This document shows positions 1 to 11,461 of a stretch of 64,000 nucleotides of DNA, piece after piece. How positions within the stretch are numbered: position 1 is the stretch's first letter; the number at the start of each line of letters is the position of its first letter. The notes under the pieces were generated by a model. That model searched no databases. It was not told the DNA's origin and saw only the letters and a program-made list of their open reading frames with translations. Made by a program: the position numbers and the translations under genes. This DNA is from Takakia lepidozioides (Eukaryota > Streptophyta > Takakiopsida > Takakiales > Takakiaceae), in assembly GCA_030704615.1 (NCBI GenBank), contig CM060731.1, positions 36,952,001 through 37,016,000 on the forward strand, given 5' to 3'.

Positions 1-61
1 GGATGAGGCCTTGTCATTGACTGAGCAGGAAGGGGGTACTGCTCAAGAGGTTGCAGCATAG

Positions 62-3000
62 CAACCACGGGACGCGTCCTCTACCTCTAAGCCCACTGGA
101 CTTAAGGTTGCAGTTACGGAGGACAATTGGGAGCCTGACATTGGACCCATTGTCACCGGAGGAGAGAGACGACGTATACGGCGGTTCCTGAGGGCTTACA
201 GGAATTGCTTTGCCTTCAGTTTGAAGGACTTGGGAGCACTGAAGGGTCAAGAGATCCGTATTGAGTTGGCCACTGACACGCCAATCTTTCGGAGACCCTA
301 TAGATACAGTGACATGGAGAGGTCTTTGATTCAGATGAGGACTCAAGATCTCTGGGAGGCAGGTTTGGTGGAGCTCTCTGGTGGAGAGTATGCTTCAGCC
401 ACAGTGATGCCAGCTAAGAAGGATGTCTATGGCAATTGGACGGAGAGACGTATGTGCGGTGATTACCGGCCTGTAAATCGTCAGACCAAGTCCGATAGGT
501 ATGCCATGCCAACACCAGAGGAGATCTTTGATGCCATTGGGCATTCCAAGGTCTTTAGCACGTTGGATTTACGATCCGGATATCACCAGTTGCCGATCAA
601 GGAGGCGGATAAGCAAAAGACGGCATTCTGGGGGATCAATGAGCACGGGAAGGATTGCCTATACCAGTGGCGGTTCTTACCATTTGGGCTTAAAAACGCT
701 CCCGCTGAGTTTCAAAGAGTCATGGACAGGATTCTAGCAGGGGTGGAGTTTGCTCGGTGCTACATAGATGACATCATCATCTTTAGTGCTACGGTGGAGG
801 AGCATGAGAGACACCTTCAGGGGGTATTTGAGCGCTTGAGGACGCACGGATTGAAGTTACATCCGGGCAAGTGCAAGTTTTTCCACAACCAGATTGAGTA
901 TCTGGGTCACATGATATATCCTGGAGGATTGGGGGTACAGCAGACTAAGGTAGAGTCCATTGCACAGGTTCCACGCCCCACGGATGTGAGCCGAGTTCGA
1001 GCTTTCATGGGGTTAGCAAACTATTACAGACGGTTTGTTAAGGGATTTAGTGCCATTGCAAAGGCTCTAACCAAGCTGACCAAGGTGGACCAGGAGTGGC
1101 AGTGGGAAGATGAGCAAGAACAAGCTTTTCAAGAGCTCAAGGCGAGGTTGACCTCGGCGCCCATCTTGAGACGACCTATCAGGGGGCGTCCTTTTCAGCT
1201 GCATACAGATTGGAGCATGCTGGGGCTTGGAGCGGTGCTCACACAGGTGGATGATGAGGGAAGAGAGTTCGTAGTGGCTTATGCTAGCCGCTCGAACAAT
1301 GCTGCAGAGTCTAAGTATAGCTCATATGAGGGAGAATGCTTAGCTGCAGTGTGGGCCGTGGCACACTTCAGGTGCTATCTATACGGCAATCTCTTCACCC
1401 TTGTCACGGATCACCAACCACTCAAGTGGTTGATGGAGTCAGACAAGCTTACGGGGAAGCTTGCACGGTGGGCACTCATCCTTCAAGAGTATGACTTTCA
1501 GGTGGTGCATCGACCGGGTTTGGTCAATCGAAATGCAGATGGGTTGAGTCGCAATCCATGCACGAGCCAGCAGGATGACACTGGAGCTCGGTGGCATGGT
1601 GAGACGGACGAGGAGATGGTGCCCGGATGGCATGCATCTGCATTTCTGTGTATCTTGGCAGCGGAAGGCCAGGTTGGACCTACAACAGGGATGACTGTAG
1701 ATCAAGTGTCTGAGGACCCTGAGGCCAGCAATGAGCAGGGTGGCGCCAAAGATATACATGAGGATTCAGTTGTGTTGGACTACCTCCGCAGTGGAGACAC
1801 GGCAGCCACTATGACTGCCAAGGAGAGGGATCGGATCCTACAACGAGCCAAGAGGTTCAGGTGGGAGGGGACACACCTGCTCCGAGTGTGGGAGGATGGT
1901 CGAGTGAGGATTGTGCCTCACCCAACACAGCGGGCACGGTTAGTGCGGCATGCCCATGAGGAGTTGGGGCATTTTGGGGTGCGACGCACTCATAGTCTAC
2001 TGCAGGGGCAGTATTGGTGGCGTGGTATGCACACAGAGGTGCAACAATTTGTGGCTAGGTGCATGGTGTGTGACAGGGTGCGTGCTTCATTCAACGCCCC
2101 TACTCCACAATTGCACCCTCTTCCGATCATGGGATTGGGCTACAGGTGGAGTCTTGACTTCGCAGGGCCGTTGCCACTGACCATGCGCCACAACAAGTAC
2201 GTGTTGGTGATGGTGGAGCACTTCTCCAAGTGGATTGAATTGGTTCCATTGCCTGATAAGGCTAGTGAGGGAGCTGCGTATGCATTCCTGGATTGTGTGC
2301 TTAGCCGATTCGGTGCTCCAGCTGAGGTACTCACGGACCAAGGGAGAGAGTTCTTGGGGGAGTTTCAGGCTTTGTGTGACAAGGCCTTGATAGACCACCG
2401 CACCACTTCTCGGGATCATCCTGAAGCCGATGGCTTGGCAGAGAGAGTTGTTCAGACAGTAAAGAGGGGTTTGCGCAAGTATGGCTTGCAGAAGGGACAC
2501 CTAGGAGATTGGGACCTTCAGTTACCCTGGTTAGCCATGGGCTACAGGTTCAGCAAGCAAGCATCACTTGCCTCTTTCTCACCATACTTTCTTCTCTTTG
2601 GCCGAGAGCCGGATTTGCCTACATCCATTCGGTTCTTAACCTTGACGATCCGGACGTGTGGGCACGTGCATGTGAGCAGCGTGCAGAGTTGTTCAAGAGA
2701 GTCATGCCCATGGCTTTCGAGAACCTTGCCATTGCACAACACCGTGATACGTTGAGGTATGCTACCATACGTGGTGGGGGCTATCGTCCTGGGGTTCGGA
2801 GATTCAACCCTGGTGACTATGTCTATCTGCAGCAGACTGCTCCTACGACCCTGGATGTGACTGCAGGACGTGTTATTTTGAGGGTTCGAGAGGTCTTGCC
2901 CTCAGGCGTCTTGGTCTTGGAGGGTCGGGATGGCATAACTTGGAAGGACCATGTGCGTAATTGTGCGCCATGTCACCTTCCGAATGTCGATGGCAGGATT

Positions 3001-3180
3001 GACCCAAACCTGGCAGTGGTATCTGCAGGTTTGAGGTGCATGTTGTGTGGGTCTGCTAAAGGGGCAGCCACCATGCTGGTGTGTGATCGATGCTCTAGAG
3101 GTTGGCATATGGGGTGCTTGACTCCACCTCTTGAGATGGTTCCAGATGGGGATTGGTTATGTCCACAATGCATTGGATAG
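62..3180 (+). pseudogene. pol: gypsy Pol polyprotein (RT, RNase H, integrase, C-terminal PHD), frameshifted
   Basis: This is the polyprotein that copies element RNA into DNA and integrates it. The frame is open from after a TAG at 59-61. RT shows LDLRSGYHQLPI near 565-600 and the catalytic YIDDIII at 761-781. RNase H shows HTDWSMLGLGAVL near 1201-1240. Integrase has an HHCC zinc domain (about 1950-2085), then core residues in LDFAGP (near 2154), TDQGREF (near 2335) and the EADGLAE region (near 2430). The reading frame shifts by one base near 2630 and continues to the stop at 3178-3180 through an SH3-like tail (FNPGDYVYLQ) and a PHD finger. One indel separates the two parts, so this copy cannot make the full protein unless it is a sequencing error. 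Confidence 0.88.
3038..3172 (+). other. PHD finger at the C-terminus of the G1 integrase
   Basis: The cysteine and histidine pattern is C-x2-C-x11-C-x2-C-x4-H-x2-C-x14-C-x2-C, with the DGDWLC signature before the last pair. This is a canonical Cys4-His-Cys3 PHD finger. PHD fingers usually bind histone H3 tails. Its position, right after the integrase tail and in the same frame, is where chromoviruses carry a chromodomain. In the second copy (38157-38300) the same DNA is present but indels break the frame. Confidence 0.85.
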
Positions 3181-3441
3181 TGGGAGTGGATACAACCATG
3201 GGAGGCTAACAAGCAACGCAAGGCCCAGCTACTAGGAGACCTTGAACACACGAGGTCTTGGCTCAAGTTCACAGATTGCAAGATGGCGACTAACGATGGG
3301 GCTACTCTTGTACCCGGCCTCTTGGTCTATAGAGTTTGAGTACAATAGGGAACAGTGATAGAGGACTTAGTACGGCTGTGGCTATTACATCTTGTAGCTA
3401 TCTGGAGGTAGAGGGACCTATCCACCAGCTAGGGGGGCGAT

Positions 3442-3526
3442 TGTGGCAGACTACTTTATTGTGCATATATGTGTGGTGTGGTTTGGACAGCGATGTAGTT
3501 GTGTAGCGATATGTATGCGCACGACA
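3442..3526 (+). repeat. 85-bp direct repeat, left copy (G1 LTR)
   Basis: It matches 3880-3964 essentially base for base, from TGTGGCAGACTAC to GCGCACGACA. The second element copy has the same pair at 38558-38642 and 39001-39085. Confidence 0.9.
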
Positions 3527-3879
3527 GCTGTCAAGTTAAATAAGCACAGTGTGAAAACAGCTAGAATAAAACTAGTTATTTGTATTTAACACTTGGATTT
3601 AGGTCAAGTGTTAAATCAGGTGTCAAGTTTAGTTTGACACCTGGTCCGTCTTATCTTCACGAGAGCGGCAGTCGCGCGGCTCATCTTTCTCGAGTTGAGC
3701 CTGCGCGACCGAGCTCTTGCATGCGTTTAGATCTGAGTGTACTCATGATGGGAGTGTAGGTTGTTGTGGGGTGGAGTCCCCATAGCTTGGGGTGCCCCTG
3801 GCTCGACTTCTATTATAAAGAGTGATAGAGATGGATTTCACATGTTTTGTGTCAACAGTGTTTCTATGCTTCTTATCAT

Positions 3880-3964
3880 TGTGGCAGACTACTTTATTGT
3901 GCATATATGTGTGGTGTGGTTTGGACAGCGATGTAGTTGTGTAGCGATATGTATGCGCACGACA
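3880..3964 (+). repeat. 85-bp direct repeat, right copy (G1 LTR)
   Basis: Right member of the pair beginning at 3442. In the second G1 copy this unit marks the element end, because the next base (39086) belongs to the interrupted G3 ORF. Confidence 0.9.
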
Positions 3965-4429
3965 CTTGCCATCGCCGAAATCATCGTGGAGCACAACAAT
4001 ACTCTCGACAACAAGGCCGTTTGAGTCCTTCCTTTCCTCCTCCAAAAAAACTGACTCCGGTTTCAGGTGGTATCGAACGCACAAATATTTCTCCATCACC
4101 CGGCAGATTTCCCCTCTGCACGGAAATGAAGCTCTATGCTCGTGAGGTGGGCAGTACACTGTAGCGCTCGGGTTTTCCGCCATGGGAGATGTGCACACAA
4201 GACTGCTAGGATGGCGTGCGGGGAACCTCCCTGGTAGAAGGGGGATGCAGCGATGGGAAGGAATGCGGTGCCGATTTGTCCGAGCGACGAAGCCTGATCC
4301 AAATCCAGGGAGCCAACTATCTCAAAAATCCACAGTCAGAGTGTTAATGAACCTTGTCTCAGGAATGCGGCCCCTGGTCTTTGCGCAATAACTGCCAACG
4401 GTATGCAGTCAGAAAGTGGGGGGCCGTCC
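3965..4429. other. Flank between G1 and array P1, no gene seen
   Basis: I see no coding signature, terminal repeat or RNA gene here. The short open frames lack recognisable motifs and overlap on both strands. Confidence 0.5.
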
Positions 4430-5790
4430 GGATGATGTCGGCTGGGGAAAAGCCGGCACCGTGCCGTCACATTACTACCCCCGAATGGAAATTCGGCACC
4501 CAATATCCAACAGGGGCCACACGGATGAAGTCGTCTGGGGCAGAGATGTCGGCACCTGTCCGACAGAGAACATCCCCTGGACGGAAATTCAGTGCCGAAT
4601 TTCCATTCGGATCCCCCCAAAGGAAGTCTTGTCGGGGGGTCAGGCCGAAAACTGGCCGACATAAAAACCTACGCGGATGGAAAAAACGGCGCCAAATTTC
4701 CATCCGAGGCCTTTCGGATGCAGTCGGCTCGGGGGAAAGGCCGCCATCTGGCCCTCACATTACAACCCCCGGACGGAAATTTGGCACCGAATATACAACA
4801 GGGGAAGCCCGGATGAAGTCGCCTCGGGCGCAGAGGCCGGCGCGTGTGCGACAGAGAACATCCCCTGGATGGAGATTCGGCGTCGAATTTCCATCCGGGC
4901 CCCCCCAAAGGAAGTCGTGTAGGGGTTCAGGCCGAAAACTGGCCGGCATAAAAACATCCCCAGATGGAAAAACGGCGCCGAATTTCCATCCGGGGCAGTT
5001 CGGATGCAGTCGAGGAGGGGGGAGAGGCCGGCACCTGGTCGTCACATTTCAACCCCCGGACGGAAATTCGGCACCGAATATCCAATAGGGGACGCCCGGA
5101 TGAAGTCGCCTCGGGCGCAGAAGCCGGCGCGTGTGCGACAGAGAACATCCCCTGGATGGAGATTCGGCGTCGAATTTCCATCCGGGCCCCCCCAAAGGAA
5201 GTCGTGTAGGGGGTCAGGCCGAAAACTGGCCGGCATAAAAACATCCCCAGATGGAAAAACGGAGCCGAATTTCCATCCGGGGCAGTTCGGATGCAGTCGA
5301 GGAGGGGGGAGAGGCCGGCACCTGGCCGTCACATTTCAACCCCCGGACGGAAATTCGGCACCGAATATCCAACAGGGGACGCCCGGATGAAGTCGCCTCG
5401 GGCGCAGAGGCCGGCGCGTGTGCGACAGAGAACATCCCCTGGATGAAGATTCGGCGCCGAATTTCCATCCAGGCCCCCCCAAAGGAAGTCTTGTCGGGGG
5501 GTCAGACCGAAAACTGATCGACAAAAAAACCTCCCCAGATGGAAAAACGGCGCCGAATTTCAATCCAGGGCCGTTCCAATGCAGTCGGGGAGGGGGGAGA
5601 GGCCGGCACCTAGCCGTCATATTTCAACCCCCGGACGGAAATTCGGCACCGAATATCCAACAGAGCGGCGGAGAGGCCGGCACCTCTCCGACAGAGACCA
5701 TCCCCCGGATGGAAATTCGGTGCCGAATTTTCATCGGGGCCCCCTCAAAGGAAGTCGCAGAAACCTCCCAGAATGGAAAAACGGCGCCGA
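4430..5790. repeat. Palindrome array P1, 287-bp higher-order tandem repeat
   Basis: The marker GCCGAAAACTGGCCG recurs at 4644, 4931, 5218 and (as ACCGAAAACTGATCG) 5506, a period of 287-288 bp. Each unit contains three imperfect palindromes of the form GGATGGAAATTC-GGCGCC-GAATTTCCATCC, seen for example at 4963, 5057, 5154 and 5250, that is every 94-97 bp. It is thus an about 96-bp monomer in groups of three. The long overlapping open frames in this region are by-products of the palindromes. Confidence 0.9.
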
Positions 5791-6330
5791 ATTTCCGTCC
5801 GAGGCTGTTCCGATTTGCCTCTAGCAGTGAAGGATTCCAAGAAAAATCCGAAAAATCAATCGGACACGCTCAGAATTACCTGCAGGAAGGTAATTCAGCG
5901 TTTCGAAATTCCTGGCAAATGGAAATTCGGCGCCGGATCTCCATCCATCCGCTCTCCGCCCAACCTTGCGCATGGAAATCCGGCGCCAGATTTCCATCCA
6001 TCCGCCTCCGAATTATCTGCTTGAGGGAAAATTCGCGCGCCGCCCTTCCTGCGCGGATGGAAATCCGTGCCGGATTTCCATCCATCCGCTTCTGAATTAC
6101 CTGCGTCAGGGAAATTTGGCGCGCCGCCCTACCTGCGCGGATGGAAATCCGGCGCCGGATTTGCATCCATCCGCTTTAGAATTACCTGCGTGAGGGAAAT
6201 TTCGCGCGGCGCCCTACCTTGCAGGATGGAAATTCGGCGCTGAATTTCCATCCTGCTGCGCTCCGAATTACTTGCAGGATGGAAATCCGGCGCCGGATTT
6301 TATTCCTACAGCGCTCCGAATTACCTTCCG
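5791..6330. repeat. Degenerate tail of array P1
   Basis: Shorter units continue with the core GGATGGAAATCCGGCGCCGGATTT (written here as two abutting half-palindromes) and spacers such as GAATTACCTGCG. Spacing and sequence decay toward 6330. The same spacer and palindrome type reappears at 42071-42290. Confidence 0.8.
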
Positions 6331-7071
6331 TCGATTTTCATCCGACATGGAGGGCTTCATCCGACATTTAATTGCGCAGTTGGGCAATAAATGTCCACCG
6401 CCGTCGGTTTTTATTCGGGCTGGCGACACATGGCTTCCTGGATACGTACCCTAAATGTCATGCTAATCTTGGCTTAACATGCTATTCGAGGCATGTACCC
6501 CAAAAACGGAGATCTTTTTCCATTTTGGCTGGGACTTATGCCGCCTGAAGGGCGTGGCTCTCCTGAGAGAGACCTCACATCCAGACCGCGGCGGAAGTTG
6601 AAAGCTCTGTACTCCGGACGACGGCCAATCTCTCGCATGGCCAAACTGAAGCTCCAGCAGGAGATTCCAGTGTCTTGCTCACAACCCGCGCCAACTGAAG
6701 CCGAGTACTCTCAGGCAAGCCAGTTCTGCTTTCGCTTTGTTCGATTTCGCTTTTGCTTTCGCTTTGTTGCCTCGCTTTGTTTTTGCATCTTCATCCTGGC
6801 TTCGCTGGATGAGTGAACTTTACATAGTTGAGTGAACCTTACATTGTTTGCAATGCGTGTGCAAATCCGGCAGCTGTGGAGAAGGATGCTTGTGCATGTC
6901 ATTCTCAGGCAATTGTTGCATTTGTTTTCATTGTTGTTGCATGGCTCTCCATACTTCCTAAACTTGTTATGTTTTCATTTTTGTTACACGATTGTTGCTA
7001 TGGTGGTTGCGCTGCTCGTTGCGATGTTGGTTTTTGCACCGATGTTGGTTTTCACGATTTTTGGGAATGAC
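6331..7071. other. Upstream region of gene copy A
   Basis: No confident coding region. A pyrimidine-rich TTCGCTTT-type microsatellite lies at about 6728-6795. An intron acceptor (TGACAG at about 7066-7071) precedes the first recognised exon, so an upstream non-recognised exon and promoter probably lie here or further left. Confidence 0.4.
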
Positions 7072-8066
7072 AGAGTGACGACGAGCCCGACACGCTGGTG
7101 GTATCATCGACAGCTCCAACTCATCGCATGTTTGAATCGCCCAATTTGGGGCAAGAGGGCAAACTTCAACCTTTTGTTGGTGGACGGGAGGACTTGCAAC
7201 GAGAGTACGACAGAATAGGCATTGGGGAGGTTGGTGCAGGCGGCATGGCAGGTGAAGGGCGTGAGGACATGAGGACAGCAGATCCGGCAATGGAGGTTGT
7301 TCATGCACATGCAGTAGGGCCCGCCCACGCAAAGAAAAAGAAGAAAGCTAAGCACATGCAATCCCCGGCGAGAGAGCCGTCACGGGCTGCGGAGGGGGGA
7401 GTGAGCAGTGCGCGCGAGGGTGTCAGTTCGCCTCAATCAAAGGTGGTCGTCCTGGAGGGCTCCCCTGCTGCTAGCCCTAGTAAGAAACAGAAAGCCCGTG
7501 AGAGGGCAAAAGAGAGGGCAAAAGAACAGGCGAGACATAATGTTAGCCAGGAGGAAAGAGAAAAGGCCACTGAAGAGGCCAGGGGTGCCCAAATGACAGA
7601 TGCCAATGTAAGCGAGGGACGCACAGAGACAGTGGATCCCTCCAAGACACCACAGAGAGGCAGTAACACACCGGTTAGACCATCGCGGGCAAGAGCAGCC
7701 CCCGCAATTACCCATATGGTGGAGAGTGGAGGAGAGGAAAGAACACCAGAAAGAGCACGGATTGTGCAAGTTCGAGGTGAAGCCAGGGAGAGGGCAGTAG
7801 AGACGGGGAGAGTGCTGGAGGTGGTTTCGCAGGTGGCTGACCCTGTTGAGGAGGACGACAGGGAGCTTTCTGACCAGGATGACATCCTCCCGGACATCCC
7901 CAGGCCCCAAACCCGGAGCATACAGGCTGGATTTGGCGGTCCTGGTGGGCTGCCGGAAAACCCCTCTTCAGCAGACGTCATGTCTGAGGCGGATATGAAG
8001 TTGGCCGCTGCCAAGATGTTGGAGGCAACCCACAGCAACATTGGCAGGGTACTGGGGGGCATGGTG

Positions 8067-8515
8067 TACCCGGCCAAGCTTCGAATTCCCCTTTGCCGCT
8101 TGGTGTCATTGCAGGTGGTGAGACCTGCCCTCCCAAGCGATATCGACAAGCTGAAATTCTCTTTCCGGGATGGATATCGAATGGGGTCTGCCGCGTTTTA
8201 CGTTTCCATTGAGAACGACCACGGAGCTTCCCGTGCCCACACTTCCGATGAGGTGGACAAATGGGGTCCCCATTGGCAAACGCGAAATGAGGAGTTCGAG
8301 TGATCGATTGCTAGTGATCCTCTTTTCCAGCACTTGTCCGGTAAGATGTTCTACGTGTGGGACGGCAATCATCGCCTCCTGGCATGGATGGAGCACATTG
8401 CCCAAGCCCACCCCAACGACCTCGATTGGCATTTTGCCGTGGATTGTGTTGTGCTGAAGGTTGCGGGGCCCAAAGATCGCAGTCTTCTCAAAGCTGCAGT
8501 GGCCGACATCAACTC
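8067..8515 (+). other. ParB/sulfiredoxin-like domain of copy A
   Basis: The exon reads IPLCRLVSLQVV, then DIDKLKFSFRDGYRMG, then (after an in-frame TGA) FYVWDGNHRLLAWMEHI. The spacing of the 'i.eL..sf..G' helix followed by the DGNHR loop matches the ParB N-terminal fold, where the GxHR-type loop binds nucleotide. In bacteria and phages this fold is often fused to a DNA methylase, which agrees with the rest of the gene. The assignment rests on motif reading, not on a profile search. Confidence 0.6.
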
Positions 8516-9789
8516 GTAAGCTACAACCCCTCTCGCTTTTGGACTTTGAATTTGGAAGTCATTTCATTGCGAATCCTCATATATGATGAAAATTCCCATT
8601 TCAGTATTGTTTGATGGAAATGTGGCACTGCAGGGTGACTGAGAATGCCTTCATTGCCACCAACTTGTCCCATATGCTCTTCCGAGTGAAGGATGTCGGG
8701 AAGCAGGGGATGCAAGAGTTTGCCAATTCCCTCAGTGTCGACCTCCTGCGCAAGTCGGAGGCAAAGGCAGACAGAACCTGGTATAGGCTGAGCGTCGACG
8801 CCATGGTGGACTACATATTTTGGGTAAAGCTCCTGACAGTTTTGTTGAGCTAATCTATCTCTCCTCCCCCAATAGAAGAAATTGTGTTGAGCAGGATCTC
8901 TAATCTTATGTGCGCATTCTTGACAGACGAAAATACAGCAGGATTTGGCACATGCGCGGAGGTTCTACATGGAGTCAGAGGAGAAGAATCCAACCCTCCC
9001 GGCACTCGAATCGTATGTCAAAGCTGCGGAGGTGAGGGCCCGCATAAAGTACAAGTCGCGGATGGTAAAGTACGTGGCCATAGCTGATCCCGCCCTTGGT
9101 GCCGACTTTCTGGTGGAGGTGGGGAAGCACTACTCTCGCGCTCTGAAGCCCACGATGACATTGGAGAAGCTCCATCGTCTAGCCACATCCTGTGTGGATG
9201 CAACAGAAAAGGTGATACATTCTTAACCAAATTGTGGTGGCAACAACTCCTTTTTGTGGTGTTTGGCGCTTACGAATATGCTAGGTGGTTGGACAGACCC
9301 GGTGGCTCCAAATCTGGAATGGTTCCCGAAGTACCAGGGACATGTGGAGCTTCCCCAAACCGGACAAACTCTCTGACCCCACATTCGACATGTGGATGAA
9401 CCGCATGACATGGTGGTTTCAGGTACTTCCCCAAGCTTCGTTTGGGGCTTCTACTCTAGTAGGGGGTGGATTCATTGTATTTTTTCAGGAAAGCGATCTG
9501 ATGGAGAATCTCCACAGGTGACGACGAATGCGCAAGAGCAGCTGGACACACAAGCACATCAGTTCAAGATGGAGATATTTCCTGCAGCAGAGAGCCTACG
9601 TGACTATGTGACGAGGTACTTTCTGCTCTACAAAACCAACCTATTCTTTCGGGAGATAGCAGATGCTCGCCGGAGCCACGAGTTCACCGACCAGCCGAAC
9701 GCGGACAAAGCAGCAATGCACCTTCTGTACAGGTACATACGCGCTGCCTTTCTTTCAAGTCCTTGCATTTCAGGACGTTAGAGGCCTCA

Positions 9790-10310
9790 TGTGGTGTTAG
9801 GGAAAATGGCGCCGAATTTCTTGTCAGGGCTCCGAAAATGGCTAAGTCCCTAGACTGACTGGCCGTGAACTGGAAATTCGGCGCCATTTTCCAGTTCTAG
9901 GCCCTATTGCCGTTCAGGGACTTAGCCATTTTCGGGCTAAGTCCCTAGACTGGCTGGCCCGGAAGTGGAAATTCGGCGCCATTTTCCAGTTCCAGGCCCT
10001 ATTGCCGTTCAGGGACTTAGCCATTTTCGGGCTAAGTCCCTAGGGTGGCTGGCCCTGAACTGGAAATTCGGCGCCATTTTCCAATTCTAGGCCCTATTGC
10101 CGTTCAGGGACTTAGCCATTTTCGGGCTAAGTCCCTAGGGTGGCTGGCCCTGAACTGGAAATTCGGCGCCATTTTCCAGTTCTAGGCCCTATTGCCGTTC
10201 AGGGACTTAGCCATTTTCGGGCTAAGTCCCTAGGGTGGCTGGCCCTGAACTGGAAATTCGGCGCCATTTTCCCATTTCTAGGCCCACTCACATCCGCCCC
10301 AACCTGGGAA
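9790..10310. repeat. Palindrome array P2 (95-bp tandem repeat) in intron 5 of copy A
   Basis: GGAAATTCGGCGCC recurs at 9872, 9967, 10062, 10157 and 10252, exactly 95 bp apart. Each unit holds two inverted repeats: CTGGAAA...TTTTCCAG around GGCGCC, and AGGGACTTAGCC...GGCTAAGTCCCT. It lies wholly in the intron between exons ending 9732 and starting 10364. Confidence 0.95.
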
Positions 10311-10865
10311 AATGGTGCCAAATATGCATTTCAGGGACCTCATTGTGTTTTTCATGAATGCAGGTACTGCAAGTTCTCCCTTTTGGAGAAAGGTCATCTG
10401 TCTTTCGAGCCACCATTCTTCCTGGCATGGAGGAACCCTAGGGCTGACTCCATGTACACTGACGATATTGTGAAGGAGTGGCATCTAGAACATTTGCGTG
10501 ATTGCCCTTGGTATGTGGACCTTCCGCCCGGCTTGCTCGACCCATCCGAGTTTCAATTGAAGCTGGATGCTGAATTCCGACGAAACCGGCCTCCGCTGCC
10601 TCCGTTGGGTGCAAAAGAGGCAAAAGCGCTTGCGAACTCCAGGAAAGCGGCAGAGCTTGCTCAGGCAGGAATTCAGGAGAAATTGAATGAGAAGAGTAAA
10701 GGCCAAAGGAAAAGGACAAGGAAACAGGTGAGTGCAGTAACACCCAAAAAGAAGAAAACCATCGGGGCATCGGAGGAGGCGCAGGAGGGGACCCAAGAGA
10801 GTGACTCGGACGACGACTTTGTTCAAGGTCCTGCGACTGCTGTTGCTCCTACCCAGTCACCGGTC

Positions 10866-11407
10866 TGTAGTGTGAAAAGAAAGGGGCGTGAATCCCCTTC
10901 TGGTTAATCCTAAATCTGTACTCCTCCTACTCGTCCCTGTTGAAGTATCAGGGCAAAGGAAAGGAGCGTTCTCTTTTCTGTCCAACCATCGTCATGAGGC
11001 TATATGGGTTTTTCCTTCAGGTTCGTTCGTGATCAGAGTTTGCGGAATCCTCATCCACGCCGCAGCGGAAGAGAAGACATGGATGGGAGTCTTTGGTTTG
11101 TTCTTGCCCTCGAATCTACTTTTATGCAACAGCCTGGCCCTATGCTCACTGCGCCAACAGTGTTGGCGTGATCTTTTATGTGATGCAAGCAGCCCAATGG
11201 CAGCGGTGAATACGACCCTTAATGTGAACCCCCTTGAGCAGTGACATGTCGGAAATCCCTTTTTGTAATGGTGACACAGATTTAGAGGGAGACAGCTCAG
11301 ATCTTCATAAACTGCAGGGGCACTGGTTTTCCTTCAAGATTCATGCTTTCTTCATCTCAATCTCCCCAAGTTGGCCATCCCCCCATCAACCCCTTTTGCT
11401 GAGCAGC

Positions 11408-11461
<54 letters not shown>

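Larger units (their letters stand above)
1..3964 (+). mobile_element. Ty3/gypsy retrotransposon G1, 5' truncated by window edge
   Basis: The stretch holds a gypsy-type pol (reverse transcriptase, RNase H, integrase) followed by a PHD finger, a purine-rich tract (AGGGGGGCGA at 3431-3440) and a putative 3' LTR. Gag, protease and the 5' LTR lie outside the window. A second partial copy at 37868-39085 has the same order of pol end, PHD remnant, purine tract and LTR-like region, which fixes the 3' boundary: that copy ends with the same CGCACGACA and then enters a foreign element. The order RT-RNase H-integrase defines the Ty3/gypsy type. This copy is inactive because pol is frameshifted near 2630. 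Confidence 0.9.
3442..3964 (+). repeat. Putative 3' LTR of G1 with duplicated ends
   Basis: The segment starts TGTGGCAGAC right after the purine tract and ends GCACGACA, giving TG...CA ends and 523 bp. The same structure follows the second G1 copy (38558-39085, 528 bp), after which sequence of another element begins. Its first and last 85 bp are near-identical direct repeats, which is odd for an LTR. The middle contains a segment beginning TGTCAAGTTAAATAAG that has a relative in reverse orientation at 62286-62480. Confidence 0.65.

Noticed and set aside
4354-5620. Many long open frames on both strands in array P1
   Set aside because: They are by-products of GC-rich palindromic repeats; the same peptide motifs occur on both strands and in each unit.
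6493-6816. 107-residue ORF before copy A
   Set aside because: Its end is a TTCGCTTT microsatellite and no domain or family match within the window supports it.
9790-10310. CRISPR-like regular array
   Set aside because: The whole 95-bp unit is repeated with no variable spacers, it lies in an intron, and the surroundings are eukaryotic.
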